From Oscillospiraceae bacterium (GTDB lineage: Bacteria > Bacillota > Clostridia > Oscillospirales > Ruminococcaceae): a stretch of 19,814 bases of DNA. Of this stretch, positions 7,839 through 15,630 are shown piece by piece. The translations under genes were made by a program, and so were the position numbers. Within the stretch, counting starts at the first letter, position 1; the number at the start of each line of letters is the position of its first letter. The stretch lies in contig JAHHUB010000007.1 in assembly GCA_020024175.1 (NCBI GenBank), forward strand, positions 1 to 19,814, read 5' to 3'. The notes under the pieces were generated by a model. The model made no database searches. It saw only the letters and a program-made list of their open reading frames with translations, and was not told where the DNA came from.

Positions 7839-8756
7839 TTACTCATATTCCTTAGAAAACACAGGTTCTTTGGGTTTGGGGTTTTTCTTTACGGAAACGG
7901 ATTCTTGTTCGGTTTCACCCTCCCGAAGAAGTCTTGCCTGAACTACAAAACGCTGTTCCTCATTTTTCTCGCCGCCGTATTTGTATGTACAGGTGGAGAG
8001 AGTAAGCAATTTGTCATTATCATTTACATCCACATCATAAACAAGTTGTGAGCGTTTTTTTGCTTCATCAGCAATATCTTTAATCGTCATTTTATTATTG
8101 AATTTTGCAGTATCTTTGGCAGGGTCTATCAGATGATACTGAAAACCTATATCTGTGTAATAAACCGCAAACACCTGAAAAACCAATTTATCACTTGGGG
8201 TATACACATAAATATATGGGTTTTTCTTGGCAAAATCCACATTAAGATAATTAAAAAGCTGGCCAAATTTTTCGCCGCTGGGTTTATCATCCATATTGTG
8301 GCCGTAAATTATAGTGTTTGGCTTTAATGAATTTCTGTCTTTTAGTACACATTCATAATCAGCATAGTAACAACCATACCAGTTGTATTCCTTGGAAATA
8401 TCTCTTCGCAAATAAAAATCATTGTCAGTAGACTGCAAAATTTCATTGTTAATTTTAGTATTGGGAATTTTAATCCAGCCTACTGCATCAGAATTTATAG
8501 CATTGGCATCTTTGAGTTTGCTTCTTATGGAGTCATCCACAGTCATGTTTTTCTCGGAGGACTGGCTGTCATTTGAGTTTTCTTCCGAGGAACTGTTATT
8601 TTTATTGTTTTGGCTGTTGGGCAAACTGCTTTCGGAACTTGACTTGGAAGAATCATTATTGTTTAGGTTGTTACAGGCAGAAAAGGATAAAATCATTCCT
8701 GCTGTCAAAACAAAGCTCAATATTTTCCTCATTAATTCATTTTTAAAAAACTGCAT
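7839..8756 (-). CDS. Class B sortase with lipoprotein signal (second copy)
   Basis: Sortase transpeptidase of 305 residues. The catalytic triad is visible: His153 in IYGHNM, Cys256 in TLSTCTY and Arg269 in EQRFVVQA. The Tyr/Trp-rich YNWYGCYYADYE segment and the long insert before the Cys suit class B, whose substrates are usually anchored through NPxTN-like signals; no such substrate is in the window. The N-terminus is unusual: instead of an uncleaved signal anchor it has FSAC at 25-28, a lipobox with Cys28, then about 45 Ser/Asn-rich residues. The start at 8756 has GGAG 12 bases upstream, rather far, but the other copy has the same spacing and an in-frame stop lies just upstream. The internal Met9 has no ribosome site. 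It is co-oriented 46 bases after the first sortase, and about three quarters of catalytic-domain residues match that copy. Confidence 0.9.
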   Translation of the reverse strand: MQFFKNELMRKILSFVLTAGMILSFSACNNLNNNDSSKSSSESSLPNSQNNKNNSSSEENSNDSQSSEKNMTVDDSIRSKLKDANAINSDAVGWIKIPNTKINNEILQSTDNDFYLRRDISKEYNWYGCYYADYECVLKDRNSLKPNTIIYGHNMDDKPSGEKFGQLFNYLNVDFAKKNPYIYVYTPSDKLVFQVFAVYYTDIGFQYHLIDPAKDTAKFNNKMTIKDIADEAKKRSQLVYDVDVNDNDKLLTLSTCTYKYGGEKNEEQRFVVQARLLREGETEQESVSVKKNPKPKEPVFSKEYE

Positions 8757-8802
8757 TGCTTAATTTAACTCCTCGGATTATTATTTATTTGTTTTGTAAA
8801 AT

Positions 8803-9747
8803 TTATTTGTATTCCTTAGAGAATTTAGGTTCTTTAGGTGAAGGATTTTTCTTTACAGAAACAGTTTTCTGTTCTTTTTCATCTTCACGGAGAAGTCTTG
8901 CCTGAACTACAAAACGCTGTTCCTCATTTTTTTCACCACCGTATTTATATGTGCAGGTGGAAAGAGTGAGCAATTTGTCATCATTGTTTACATCAACATC
9001 ATAAATCATCTGTGAACGCAGTTTAGCTTCATCCACAATGTCTTTAATAGTTATTTTTTTATTTACTTTTGCTGAATCCTTAACAGGGTCTACATAATGG
9101 TATTTGAAAGCTGTTTCTGTATAATAAACCGCAAATACCTGAAAAACCATTCTGTTATCAGGTGTGTAGATATAAATATAAGGATTGTTCTTTGCAAAAT
9201 CTTCATCAAGATAATTAAAAAGCTGAGCAAATTTTTTTCCGTTAGGTCTGTCTTCCATGTTATGTCCATAGATTACAGTGTTGGGTGAGAGAGATTTTTC
9301 ATCTTTCATAACAGATTCATAATCAGCGTAGTAACATCCATACCAGTTGTAATTCTTGGTTATATCCCGTCTAAGATAGAATTCATTATCCTTTGCCTGA
9401 ATAATTTCATTGTCTATTTTAGTATTTGGAATTGTAATCCAGCCCACTACATCAGAATTTATTTTATGAGCCTCTTTTATTTTATCATTTACAAGTTTGA
9501 TTTCTTCTTTGACAGCTTGCTTTGAAGCATTATCTTTTTCGTTTTCTTTTGAGGAATTATCTTTTTTGCTGCTGTCCTTATCCTTGGAAGAATTGGAACT
9601 TGTTTCAGAAGACTGGGAAGATGATATATCTGATGAATTGTCATTTACATCCTTTTTATCTGAACAGGATGAAAATGTCATAATTATTCCACATGCCAAA
9701 ACAGCACATAATAATTTCTTAGTGAATTTTTTGTTAAAAATTTGCAT
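8803..9747 (-). CDS. Class B sortase with lipoprotein signal (first copy)
   Basis: Paralogue of the following gene, 314 residues, gapless against it through the catalytic domain. The triad is His162 (IYGHNM), Cys265 (TLSTCTY) and Arg278 (EQRFVVQA). The signal ends MTFSSC with the predicted lipidated Cys at 28, followed by a longer Ser/Lys/Asp/Glu linker to about residue 80. Both copies end in a shared basic tail, SVKKNPxPKEPxFSKEY. As a sortase it would cleave sorting signals outside the membrane and join proteins to cell wall or to each other; the substrate is unknown. It starts 24 bases after pyruvate kinase ends, with no terminator or promoter between, so it is probably expressed from the pyk promoter. 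The ribosome site AAGGAG is 12 bases from the ATG, as in the other copy. Confidence 0.9.
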   Translation of the reverse strand: MQIFNKKFTKKLLCAVLACGIIMTFSSCSDKKDVNDNSSDISSSQSSETSSNSSKDKDSSKKDNSSKENEKDNASKQAVKEEIKLVNDKIKEAHKINSDVVGWITIPNTKIDNEIIQAKDNEFYLRRDITKNYNWYGCYYADYESVMKDEKSLSPNTVIYGHNMEDRPNGKKFAQLFNYLDEDFAKNNPYIYIYTPDNRMVFQVFAVYYTETAFKYHYVDPVKDSAKVNKKITIKDIVDEAKLRSQMIYDVDVNNDDKLLTLSTCTYKYGGEKNEEQRFVVQARLLREDEKEQKTVSVKKNPSPKEPKFSKEYK

Positions 9748-9771
9748 TGTTTAAATTAACTCCTTATTTTT

Positions 9772-11535
9772 TTATTTATCAGCGGCACAGTTGCAAATCA
9801 TGCCCTTTTCACCATCAACTTTGACTGTACTCCCGTTTTTAAGAATGGAACAGGCACTTTTAGCCCCGATTATTACCGGAATATCCAAAGCCTTGCCCAC
9901 TATTGCCTCATAGGAATTTTCGTTTGGATTTTCTGTAATAATAGCTGCTGCTTTCTGCAAAACAGAAAGAATTTTTTCACTTGCCTTTGTAATTACAAGT
10001 ATATCCCCTGAACGAAATTTGCTCAAAGCCTCTTTTTCATCCTTGCATACACATACAGGAGAAATAACGCTTTTGTTTACCAGGGATTTTCCGCTGACAA
10101 TGACATTTCCCACCATCTGTACTTTAAGAAGATTGGTGGTACCTGCTATACCTATAGGTACACCCGCAGTCAAAACTACCAGTTCACCATCTTTAACAAA
10201 TCCTGCTTTGGAAGTTTCTTCCACTGCATGATTAAATAAATCCTCATAATTATCTCTGTAATCCACCATAAGAGGAGTAACTCCCCATGACATACTCAGT
10301 TGCCTGAAAGTATGTTCGGAAGGTGTACAGGCTATAATGGGTTTGTCTATTCTGAATCTGCTGCACATTCTGGCGGTATGACCGGAATGAGTTACAGTTA
10401 TAATAGCTGCTGCATCCAAATCATAAGCTGTAGTACAGGTTGCATGACTTATAGCATTGGTAACATCACTTAATGAGGAAGAAACATTTTCATCATTGGT
10501 AAAATATGCCGATTTATAGTTTATATCTTCTTCGGTTCTTTTGGCAATAGTTGCCATAGTTTTTACAGATTCTACAGGGTACTTACCTGCGGCAGTTTCG
10601 CCAGAAAGCATAATTGCACTGGTTCCGTCATAAATCGCATTGGCAACATCAGCAGCTTCAGCTCTGGTAGGTCTTGGATTTCTCATCATGGAATCCAGCA
10701 TCTGAGTAGCTGTAATAACATGTTTTCCAGCCATATATGCCTTTTTTATCATCATCTTTTGAATAATAGGCACATCTTGAATAGGCACTTCCACACCCAT
10801 ATCCCCTCTTGCCACCATTACACCGTCAGAAACCCGAAGAATATCGTCAATATTTTCCACTCCCTGACTGTTTTCGATTTTTGCAATAATTTTAATTGTA
10901 TGACAATCGTTGTCTTCCAAAATCTTTCTTATTTTCAAAATATCATCAGCAGTTCTGGTAAAAGAAGCCGCAATAAAATCAAATCCTGTCTTTATTCCGA
11001 AAATAATATCTTCATAATCTTTTTCGCTGACAAATGGAAGTGAAAGACTTATACCCGGCACATTTATACTTTTTTTGTCAGAGAGGTCTCCGCCATTAAT
11101 TACAGAACAAACAATATCCATACCGTTTATTTCTTTTACTTTAAGCTCTATAAGTCCATCATCAGCTAAAATGGTACTTCCGATTTTTACATCTTTGTAA
11201 AGCTCCGAATAAGTTATGGCACAACCATTTTCATCTCCGATGATTTCAGTGTCATTTTTCAGAATAAATTGAGAACCTGTTTTCAAAGTTACTTTTCCAT
11301 TTTGGAATTTGCAAAGTCTTACTTCAGGACCTTTGGTATCTAAAAGTGTAGCTACAGGTTTAGTAAAATTTTTTCTCACTTTTTCCACTATTTTATATGT
11401 TGCCAAATGTTCCTTATGATCTCCATGGGAAAAATTAAATCTGGCAATATCCATTCCGGCATTTATAAGCTGGGATATGGTTTCTTCGTTATTTGAAGCA
11501 GGACCTAATGTACAAACAATCTTTGTTTTTCTCAT
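9772..11535 (-). CDS. pyk: Pyruvate kinase with C-terminal PEP-utiliser-like domain
   Basis: Final enzyme of glycolysis: phosphoenolpyruvate plus ADP gives pyruvate plus ATP in the cytoplasm. Motifs seen: MRKTKIVCTLGPAS at the start, ARFNFSHG (31-38, substrate and nucleotide site), LLDTKGPEVR, and the signature IIAKIENSQG with catalytic Lys219 and metal ligand Glu221, then ARGDMG with Asp245 and TATQMLDSM. At 587 residues it matches the Bacillus form, which has an extra C-terminal domain related to the phosphohistidine domain of PEP synthase (here about 480-587: GDILVITKAS..IPVIIGAKSA). The frame stays open to 11598, but the start chosen at 11535 has AGGAGG five bases upstream, begins at the conserved N-terminus, and lies downstream of the promoter at 11570-11598. 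The two sortase genes follow closely. Confidence 0.96.
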   Translation of the reverse strand: MRKTKIVCTLGPASNNEETISQLINAGMDIARFNFSHGDHKEHLATYKIVEKVRKNFTKPVATLLDTKGPEVRLCKFQNGKVTLKTGSQFILKNDTEIIGDENGCAITYSELYKDVKIGSTILADDGLIELKVKEINGMDIVCSVINGGDLSDKKSINVPGISLSLPFVSEKDYEDIIFGIKTGFDFIAASFTRTADDILKIRKILEDNDCHTIKIIAKIENSQGVENIDDILRVSDGVMVARGDMGVEVPIQDVPIIQKMMIKKAYMAGKHVITATQMLDSMMRNPRPTRAEAADVANAIYDGTSAIMLSGETAAGKYPVESVKTMATIAKRTEEDINYKSAYFTNDENVSSSLSDVTNAISHATCTTAYDLDAAAIITVTHSGHTARMCSRFRIDKPIIACTPSEHTFRQLSMSWGVTPLMVDYRDNYEDLFNHAVEETSKAGFVKDGELVVLTAGVPIGIAGTTNLLKVQMVGNVIVSGKSLVNKSVISPVCVCKDEKEALSKFRSGDILVITKASEKILSVLQKAAAIITENPNENSYEAIVGKALDIPVIIGAKSACSILKNGSTVKVDGEKGMICNCAADK

Positions 11536-11569
11536 AAAAGCCTCCTGAAATTTAGGTGTAATAATTAAT

Positions 11570-11598
11570 ATTATAGTATTACACAAAGAAAATTGCAA
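11570..11598 (-). promoter_or_regulatory. Sigma-A promoter for pyk (and sortases)
   Basis: On the minus strand, -35 TTGCAA (11598-11593), exactly 17 bp, -10 TATAAT (11575-11570). Transcription would start near 11563, leaving about 28 bases of leader with the AGGAGG site. The position excludes the longer reading frame that begins at 11598. An imperfect palindrome, TTACAgaatgttttGTAA, at 11603-11620 just upstream of the -35 is a possible regulator site. Confidence 0.85.
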
Positions 11599-11670
11599 TA
11601 TATTACAGAATGTTTTGTAAGGCGCTTTCGGTAATAATGTGTATTTTCTTTATGGTTTTACTGCATAAAT

Positions 11671-12426
11671 TTACAAATCAATATCTATTGATACAGGGCA
11701 GTGATCACTGCCTAAAATATCACTATGGATTTTTGCATCTTTTAGTTTATCACCCAGTCTCTCTGAAATAAGAAAATAATCAATTCTCCAACCGGCATTT
11801 TTTTCTCTGGATTTAAACATATAACTCCACCATGAATAAGCTTCTTCCTTGTCCGGATAAATTTTTCTGAAAGTGTCGATAAAGCCATTGTCCAAAAACT
11901 GAGTCATTTTATTTCTTTCTTCAATGGTAAATCCTGCATTTTTGGTGTTTGTTTTGGGATTTTTAAGGTCAATTTCCTTATGAGCCACATTTAAATCTCC
12001 ACAGATTATAACAGGTTTTTTCTCGTCTAATTTTTTAACATAAGCCTGAAAATCATCTTCCCATTTCATACGGTAGTCCAGTCTTTCCAGCTCTCTTTTG
12101 GAATTTGGGGTATAAACTGTTACAAAATAAAAATTTTCATATTCCAAAGTAATAACTCTGCCTTCATGGTCATGTTCATCTATTCCCATTCCGCAAATTA
12201 CTTTCATAGGTTCATGCTTTGTGAAAACGGCTGTGCCTGAGTAACCTTTTTTGTCGGCACTGTTCCAGTACTGATAATAACCCTCAGGGTTAAATTCCGC
12301 TTGGCCTTCCTGCATTTTGGTTTCCTGCAATGCAAAGAAATCGGAATTTGAATTTTTAAAAAAATCTCCGAATCCTTTTGTTAAGCAGGCTCTTAATCCA
12401 TTTACATTCCATGAAGTAAAAATCAT
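11671..12426 (-). CDS. exoA: Exodeoxyribonuclease III / AP endonuclease, ExoA type
   Basis: Base-excision repair nuclease that cuts 5' of abasic sites and removes 3' blocking groups. It has 251 residues, almost the length of Bacillus ExoA (252). The exonuclease-endonuclease-phosphatase fold residues are all present: Asn7 (SWNVNGLR), Glu35 (LQETK), the YSGTAVFTK and VTVYTPNS strands, Asp144 and Asn146 (CGDLNVAHKEIDL), NAGFTIEER, RIDYFLIS, and the closing Asp241-His242 (GSDHCPV). The start has GGAG eight bases upstream and a promoter at 12511-12539. No clear terminator lies between it and the pyk promoter, so some read-through into pyk is possible. Confidence 0.95.
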   Translation of the reverse strand: MIFTSWNVNGLRACLTKGFGDFFKNSNSDFFALQETKMQEGQAEFNPEGYYQYWNSADKKGYSGTAVFTKHEPMKVICGMGIDEHDHEGRVITLEYENFYFVTVYTPNSKRELERLDYRMKWEDDFQAYVKKLDEKKPVIICGDLNVAHKEIDLKNPKTNTKNAGFTIEERNKMTQFLDNGFIDTFRKIYPDKEEAYSWWSYMFKSREKNAGWRIDYFLISERLGDKLKDAKIHSDILGSDHCPVSIDIDL

Positions 12427-12445
12427 TTGATTTTCTCCTTTTCAA

Positions 12446-12462
12446 AGGTATATATAATACCT
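12446..12462. repeat. Small palindrome in exoA leader
   Basis: AGGTAT-ATATA-ATACCT is a perfect 6-bp inverted repeat with a 5-base centre, between the exoA promoter and its ribosome site. It could fold in the leader RNA or be an operator; in such AT-rich sequence it could also be chance. Confidence 0.35.
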
Positions 12463-12510
12463 GTATTTTAGTTTAATTTATATAATTTTAATATTTGTAT
12501 TCAGATATAT

Positions 12511-12539
12511 ATTATATCACATTGCAAAAGAAATGGTAA
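12511..12539 (-). promoter_or_regulatory. Extended -10 promoter for exoA
   Basis: On the minus strand, -35 TTACCA (12539-12534, 4 of 6 consensus), a 17-bp spacer, and a perfect -10 TATAAT (12516-12511) preceded by TGA, an extended -10. It gives a leader of about 75-80 bases. It is divergent from the deoB promoter. Confidence 0.65.
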
Positions 12540-12560
12540 TACTTTTTTAAAATAATAATG

Positions 12561-12589
12561 TTGATAAAAAATACAATCAGTGCTATACT
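12561..12589 (+). promoter_or_regulatory. Promoter of the deoB-cdd-peptidase operon
   Basis: -35 TTGATA (12561-12566), exactly 17 bp, -10 TATACT (12584-12589) with TGC in front, an extended -10. The start of transcription is near 12596, about 40 bases before the deoB ATG. The in-frame ATG at 12580 lies within the promoter and cannot be the start. Confidence 0.8.
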
Positions 12590-12636
12590 TATTAAAAATA
12601 TACAGTTGTATTTATTTAGATTCGGAGAGTGATTTT

Positions 12637-13803
12637 ATGAATAAAAGAGTATTTTTATTTGTTTTGGATTCTTTCGGCATAGGAGAACTTCCCGATGCCT
12701 ATAAATTTGGCGATGAAGGCAGCAATACACTGAGAGCCTGTGCTTCATCAAAATATTTTGATACACCCAACATGAAACGCTACGGACTTTTTAACATAGA
12801 TGGTGTGGAATTGTCAAAAGAGGAAAAACCAATAGGCAGTTTTGCACGCCTTGCTGAAAAAAGCATAGGAAAGGACACTACTACAGGCCACTGGGAAATG
12901 AGCGGACTTGTTTTGGATAAGCCTTTTCCCACCTATCCTAACGGTTTCCCCGACGAAATCATAAAAGAATTTGAAAAACGCACAGGAAGGGGAACTTTGG
13001 TAAACAAACCCTATTCAGGCACAGCAGTTATAAATGACTACGGCAAAGAACATATGGAAACAGGAAAACTCATAGTTTACACTTCTGCTGACAGTGTGTT
13101 CCAAATAGCTGCCCATGAAGATATAGTACCAGTTCCTGAACTTTATCACTACTGTGAAATTGCCAGAGAACTTTTGCAGGGTGAACATGGAGTGGGCAGA
13201 GTTATTGCAAGACCTTTTGCGGGAAAATATCCAAACTTTGAAAGAACATCCAACCGCCATGACTATTCATTGGTACCATCTAAGGACACTATGCTGGATG
13301 CTGTTAAAAATGCAGACCTTGATGTTATCGCTGTAGGCAAAATCAATGATATTTTTGCGGGAAAAGGTGTTACTGAAACTTATCGTACCATATCTAATGA
13401 TAATGGTATGGAAGTTTCTATGGAAATGGTTAAAAAGGATTTTCATGGACTTTGTTTTATAAATTTAGTTGATTTTGATATGAAGTATGGCCACAGAAAT
13501 GATGTGGGCGGTTATGCAAAAGCTCTTACCGCTTTTGATAAGCAAATAGCAGAGTTTGAAAAAGAACTTCAGCCTGATGATATAGTTATTATCACCGCTG
13601 ACCACGGTTGTGATCCCAGCACCCCAAGCACTGACCATTCCAGAGAATATGTTCCAATGATTATCTTCGGAAATAACATTAAAAACGGAGTAAATCTTGG
13701 CACAAGAGATACTTATGCTCATATCGGCGCCACTGTTTTGGATTATCTCGGCGTAAAAGGCAATATAGACGGCAAATCTTTCTTAAATGAAATAATTAAA
13801 TAG
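12637..13803 (+). CDS. deoB: Phosphopentomutase
   Basis: Interconverts (deoxy)ribose 1-phosphate and 5-phosphate, linking nucleoside breakdown to the pentose phosphate route; cytoplasmic and manganese-dependent in characterised homologues. 388 residues (Bacillus about 394). It belongs to the alkaline phosphatase superfamily: metal-binding start RVFLFVLDSFGIGELPDA with Asp11, phospho-acceptor region KDTTTGHWEMSG (Thr81-Thr83), DFDMKYGHRNDVGGY, and the closing metal site TADHGCDPSTPSTDHSREYVP. The ATG at 12637 has GGAG nine bases upstream and begins at the conserved N-terminus. It is first in an operon with cytidine deaminase 12 bases downstream, which fits a nucleoside salvage role. Confidence 0.96.
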   Translation: MNKRVFLFVLDSFGIGELPDAYKFGDEGSNTLRACASSKYFDTPNMKRYGLFNIDGVELSKEEKPIGSFARLAEKSIGKDTTTGHWEMSGLVLDKPFPTYPNGFPDEIIKEFEKRTGRGTLVNKPYSGTAVINDYGKEHMETGKLIVYTSADSVFQIAAHEDIVPVPELYHYCEIARELLQGEHGVGRVIARPFAGKYPNFERTSNRHDYSLVPSKDTMLDAVKNADLDVIAVGKINDIFAGKGVTETYRTISNDNGMEVSMEMVKKDFHGLCFINLVDFDMKYGHRNDVGGYAKALTAFDKQIAEFEKELQPDDIVIITADHGCDPSTPSTDHSREYVPMIIFGNNIKNGVNLGTRDTYAHIGATVLDYLGVKGNIDGKSFLNEIIK

Positions 13804-13815
13804 AGGGATGATTTC

Positions 13816-14235
13816 ATGTTTATAGATTCCAAAAAGCTTATAATAAAAGCTATTGAAGCCAGAAAATTTTCCTATGCACCATATTCGGGTTTTTGTGTAG
13901 GAGCAGCACTCCTCACCAAAACCGGTGAAATTTTTACAGGCTGCAATGTGGAAAGTGCCTCCTATTCTCCCACAAACTGTGCCGAAAGAACTGCTGTTTT
14001 TAAAGCGGTTTCTGAAGGAAAATTGGATTTTGCCGCTATAGCAATTATCGGAGGCAAGGGTCATGAGGGAAAAACCGAAAATTACACCGCTCCCTGCGGA
14101 GTATGCAGACAGGTTCTGGCAGAATTTAATGATGGCTCTATGAAAGTTATTTTGGCAAAAGATGAAAATGACTTTAAAGAATACTCATTGTCAGAACTGC
14201 TCCCATTGTCATTTACACCTAAATCACTGGTGTAA
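13816..14235 (+). CDS. cdd: Cytidine deaminase
   Basis: Deaminates cytidine and deoxycytidine to uridine and deoxyuridine. 139 residues, the usual size of the small tetrameric form. Zinc and catalytic residues are all present: Cys55-Ala56-Glu57 (NCAERTA) and PCGVC with Cys94 and Cys97. The substrate-binding stretch YAPYSGFCVGAAL and GCNVESASY are also conserved. GAGGG lies just upstream of the ATG, 12 bases after the deoB stop, so it is part of the same transcript. With deoB it forms a pyrimidine nucleoside salvage pair; no nucleoside phosphorylase is in the window. Confidence 0.96.
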   Translation: MFIDSKKLIIKAIEARKFSYAPYSGFCVGAALLTKTGEIFTGCNVESASYSPTNCAERTAVFKAVSEGKLDFAAIAIIGGKGHEGKTENYTAPCGVCRQVLAEFNDGSMKVILAKDENDFKEYSLSELLPLSFTPKSLV

Positions 14236-14260
14236 AAATATATAAAAAGAGGTAAAAAAA

Positions 14261-15292
14261 ATGTCATACGTAAATTACATCACAGAAACATTCAAAAAAC
14301 TCACATCAATCGACGGTCCCAGCGGATTTACAGCAAATTCAGCCGACTTTTGTATCAATGAATTTAAGGCTTTGGGCTACGATGCAAAGAAAACCGTTAA
14401 AGGCGGCGTTATAGTTTCCTTAGGCGGAAAAGATAAAGAAAACGGTCTTTTGCTCTCTGCTCACCTTGATACATTGGGCGGTATGGTTAAATCCATCAAA
14501 TCAAACGGCAGACTCAGAATATCTGCTGTAGGCGGTTTTACTGCAAACAATGTGGAAGCTGAAAACTGCAAAGTTTACACAAGAGACGGAAAAGTATTCA
14601 CAGGCTGTTTCCAGCTTGATAATGCCAGCACTCATGTAAACAAGGATTACAATACAACTGCAAGAACATTTGACACATTGGAAGTTGTTTTGGACACACT
14701 CAGCACTTCAAAGGAAGAAACCATCAAAGATGGAATTTCTGTAGGGGACTTTGTATGTGTTGACCCTAAAACTGTTATCACAGAAACTGGATTTGTAAAA
14801 AGCAGATTTATTGATGACAAAATGAGCGTTGCTGTTATTCTTGGTATTGCCAAATACCTGAAAGATGAAAACATCACTCCTAACAGAGCAATTTATGCTC
14901 ACATTACAGTTTATGAAGAAGTGGGACATGGTGCCTGCGGAACAATGCCTGAAGGCGTTACTGAAATGTTGGCTATTGACATGGGCTGTGTAGGTGACGG
15001 ACTTACCTGTACAGAAAGAGAAGTTTCCATCTGTGCTAAGGACTCCAGAGGCCCTTACAACTATGAAATGACAAGCAGACTTATTGAACTTGCCAAAAAA
15101 CATGAACTCAGATATGCTGTTGATATTTACCCCATGTACGGAAGCGACTGCGATGCTGCCTTGGGAGCAGGTTATGACATCAGACATGCTCTCATAGGTA
15201 CAGGTGTTTATGCAAGCCATGGTTATGAAAGAACTCATATTGACGGAATTGATGCTACATTTGAACTTACTAAGGCATTTATTTTGGAATAA
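14261..15292 (+). CDS. M42-family metallo-aminopeptidase
   Basis: Di-metal cytosolic aminopeptidase of the glutamyl aminopeptidase/TET type (family M42), which trims N-terminal residues from peptides and forms large dodecameric shells in studied members. 343 residues, normal length. Metal ligands and the general base are visible: His68 and Asp70 (SAHLDTLG), Asp185 (SRFIDDKMS), Glu219-Glu220 (YEEVGHGA), Asp240 (AIDMGC) and His320 (ASHGYERTH). The region 85-165 is the usual inserted dimerisation domain. AAGAGG lies eight bases before the ATG, 25 bases after cdd. Amino acid preference cannot be read from sequence. Confidence 0.93.
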   Translation: MSYVNYITETFKKLTSIDGPSGFTANSADFCINEFKALGYDAKKTVKGGVIVSLGGKDKENGLLLSAHLDTLGGMVKSIKSNGRLRISAVGGFTANNVEAENCKVYTRDGKVFTGCFQLDNASTHVNKDYNTTARTFDTLEVVLDTLSTSKEETIKDGISVGDFVCVDPKTVITETGFVKSRFIDDKMSVAVILGIAKYLKDENITPNRAIYAHITVYEEVGHGACGTMPEGVTEMLAIDMGCVGDGLTCTEREVSICAKDSRGPYNYEMTSRLIELAKKHELRYAVDIYPMYGSDCDAALGAGYDIRHALIGTGVYASHGYERTHIDGIDATFELTKAFILE

Positions 15293-15313
15293 CTTACCAA
15301 AAGGAGATAAGCC

Positions 15314-15544
15314 ATGAAAAAAACAATAATAGGTGGTATATTGGCAATATGCGGAACCTTTGGCACTTCGTCAGTTTTAAATACAGTTGCTGATAATCTT
15401 GTGTCAGGTTGGAGTACCCCTCCGGGAAGATTTATAACTACTGTTATTATGTATGATTTAATTATTCCTCTTATTTTGTTTTCTGTCATACTTATTTTAG
15501 GACTTGTTATTTTGGGAATAGAATATTTCAGAAAAGAAAAGTAA
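15314..15544 (+). CDS. Small membrane protein, unknown function
   Basis: 76 residues. Two hydrophobic segments, about 5-30 (weaker, possibly a signal-like helix) and 43-70, with a short polar stretch containing SGWSTPPGRF between, and a basic C-terminus EYFRKEK. I know no family for it. It is likely real: AGGAG at 15302-15306 is well placed, it follows the peptidase by 21 bases in the same direction, and the operon terminator begins 14 bases after its stop codon. A role tied to the peptidase or to salvage is only positional inference. Confidence 0.75.
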   Translation: MKKTIIGGILAICGTFGTSSVLNTVADNLVSGWSTPPGRFITTVIMYDLIIPLILFSVILILGLVILGIEYFRKEK

Positions 15545-15558
15545 AATCACAAAAAATT

Positions 15559-15583
15559 ATCCCCCCAATAAAATTGGGGGGAT
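15559..15583. terminator. Strong bidirectional terminator
   Basis: A perfect 11-bp stem with six G-C pairs (15559-15569 against 15573-15583) and AAA loop, followed by TTATTTTT. The left side gives AATTTTTTG on the other strand. It ends the deoB operon and probably also the convergent mreB-like transcript (stop at 15631). Confidence 0.93.
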
Positions 15584-15630
15584 TTATTTTTATTCGGTTA
15601 TTTAATTTTACAGTTTTGTGGATTATCAAT

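Noticed and set aside
11536..11598. A longer pyruvate kinase starting at 11598
   Set aside because: That start lies in the -35 element of the promoter and lacks a ribosome site; AGGAGG and the conserved N-terminus point to 11535.
14708..15238. Antisense open frame of 176 codons in the aminopeptidase gene
   Set aside because: It lies fully inside a well-supported gene on the other strand, and its Ser/Cys-rich product has no recognisable domain.
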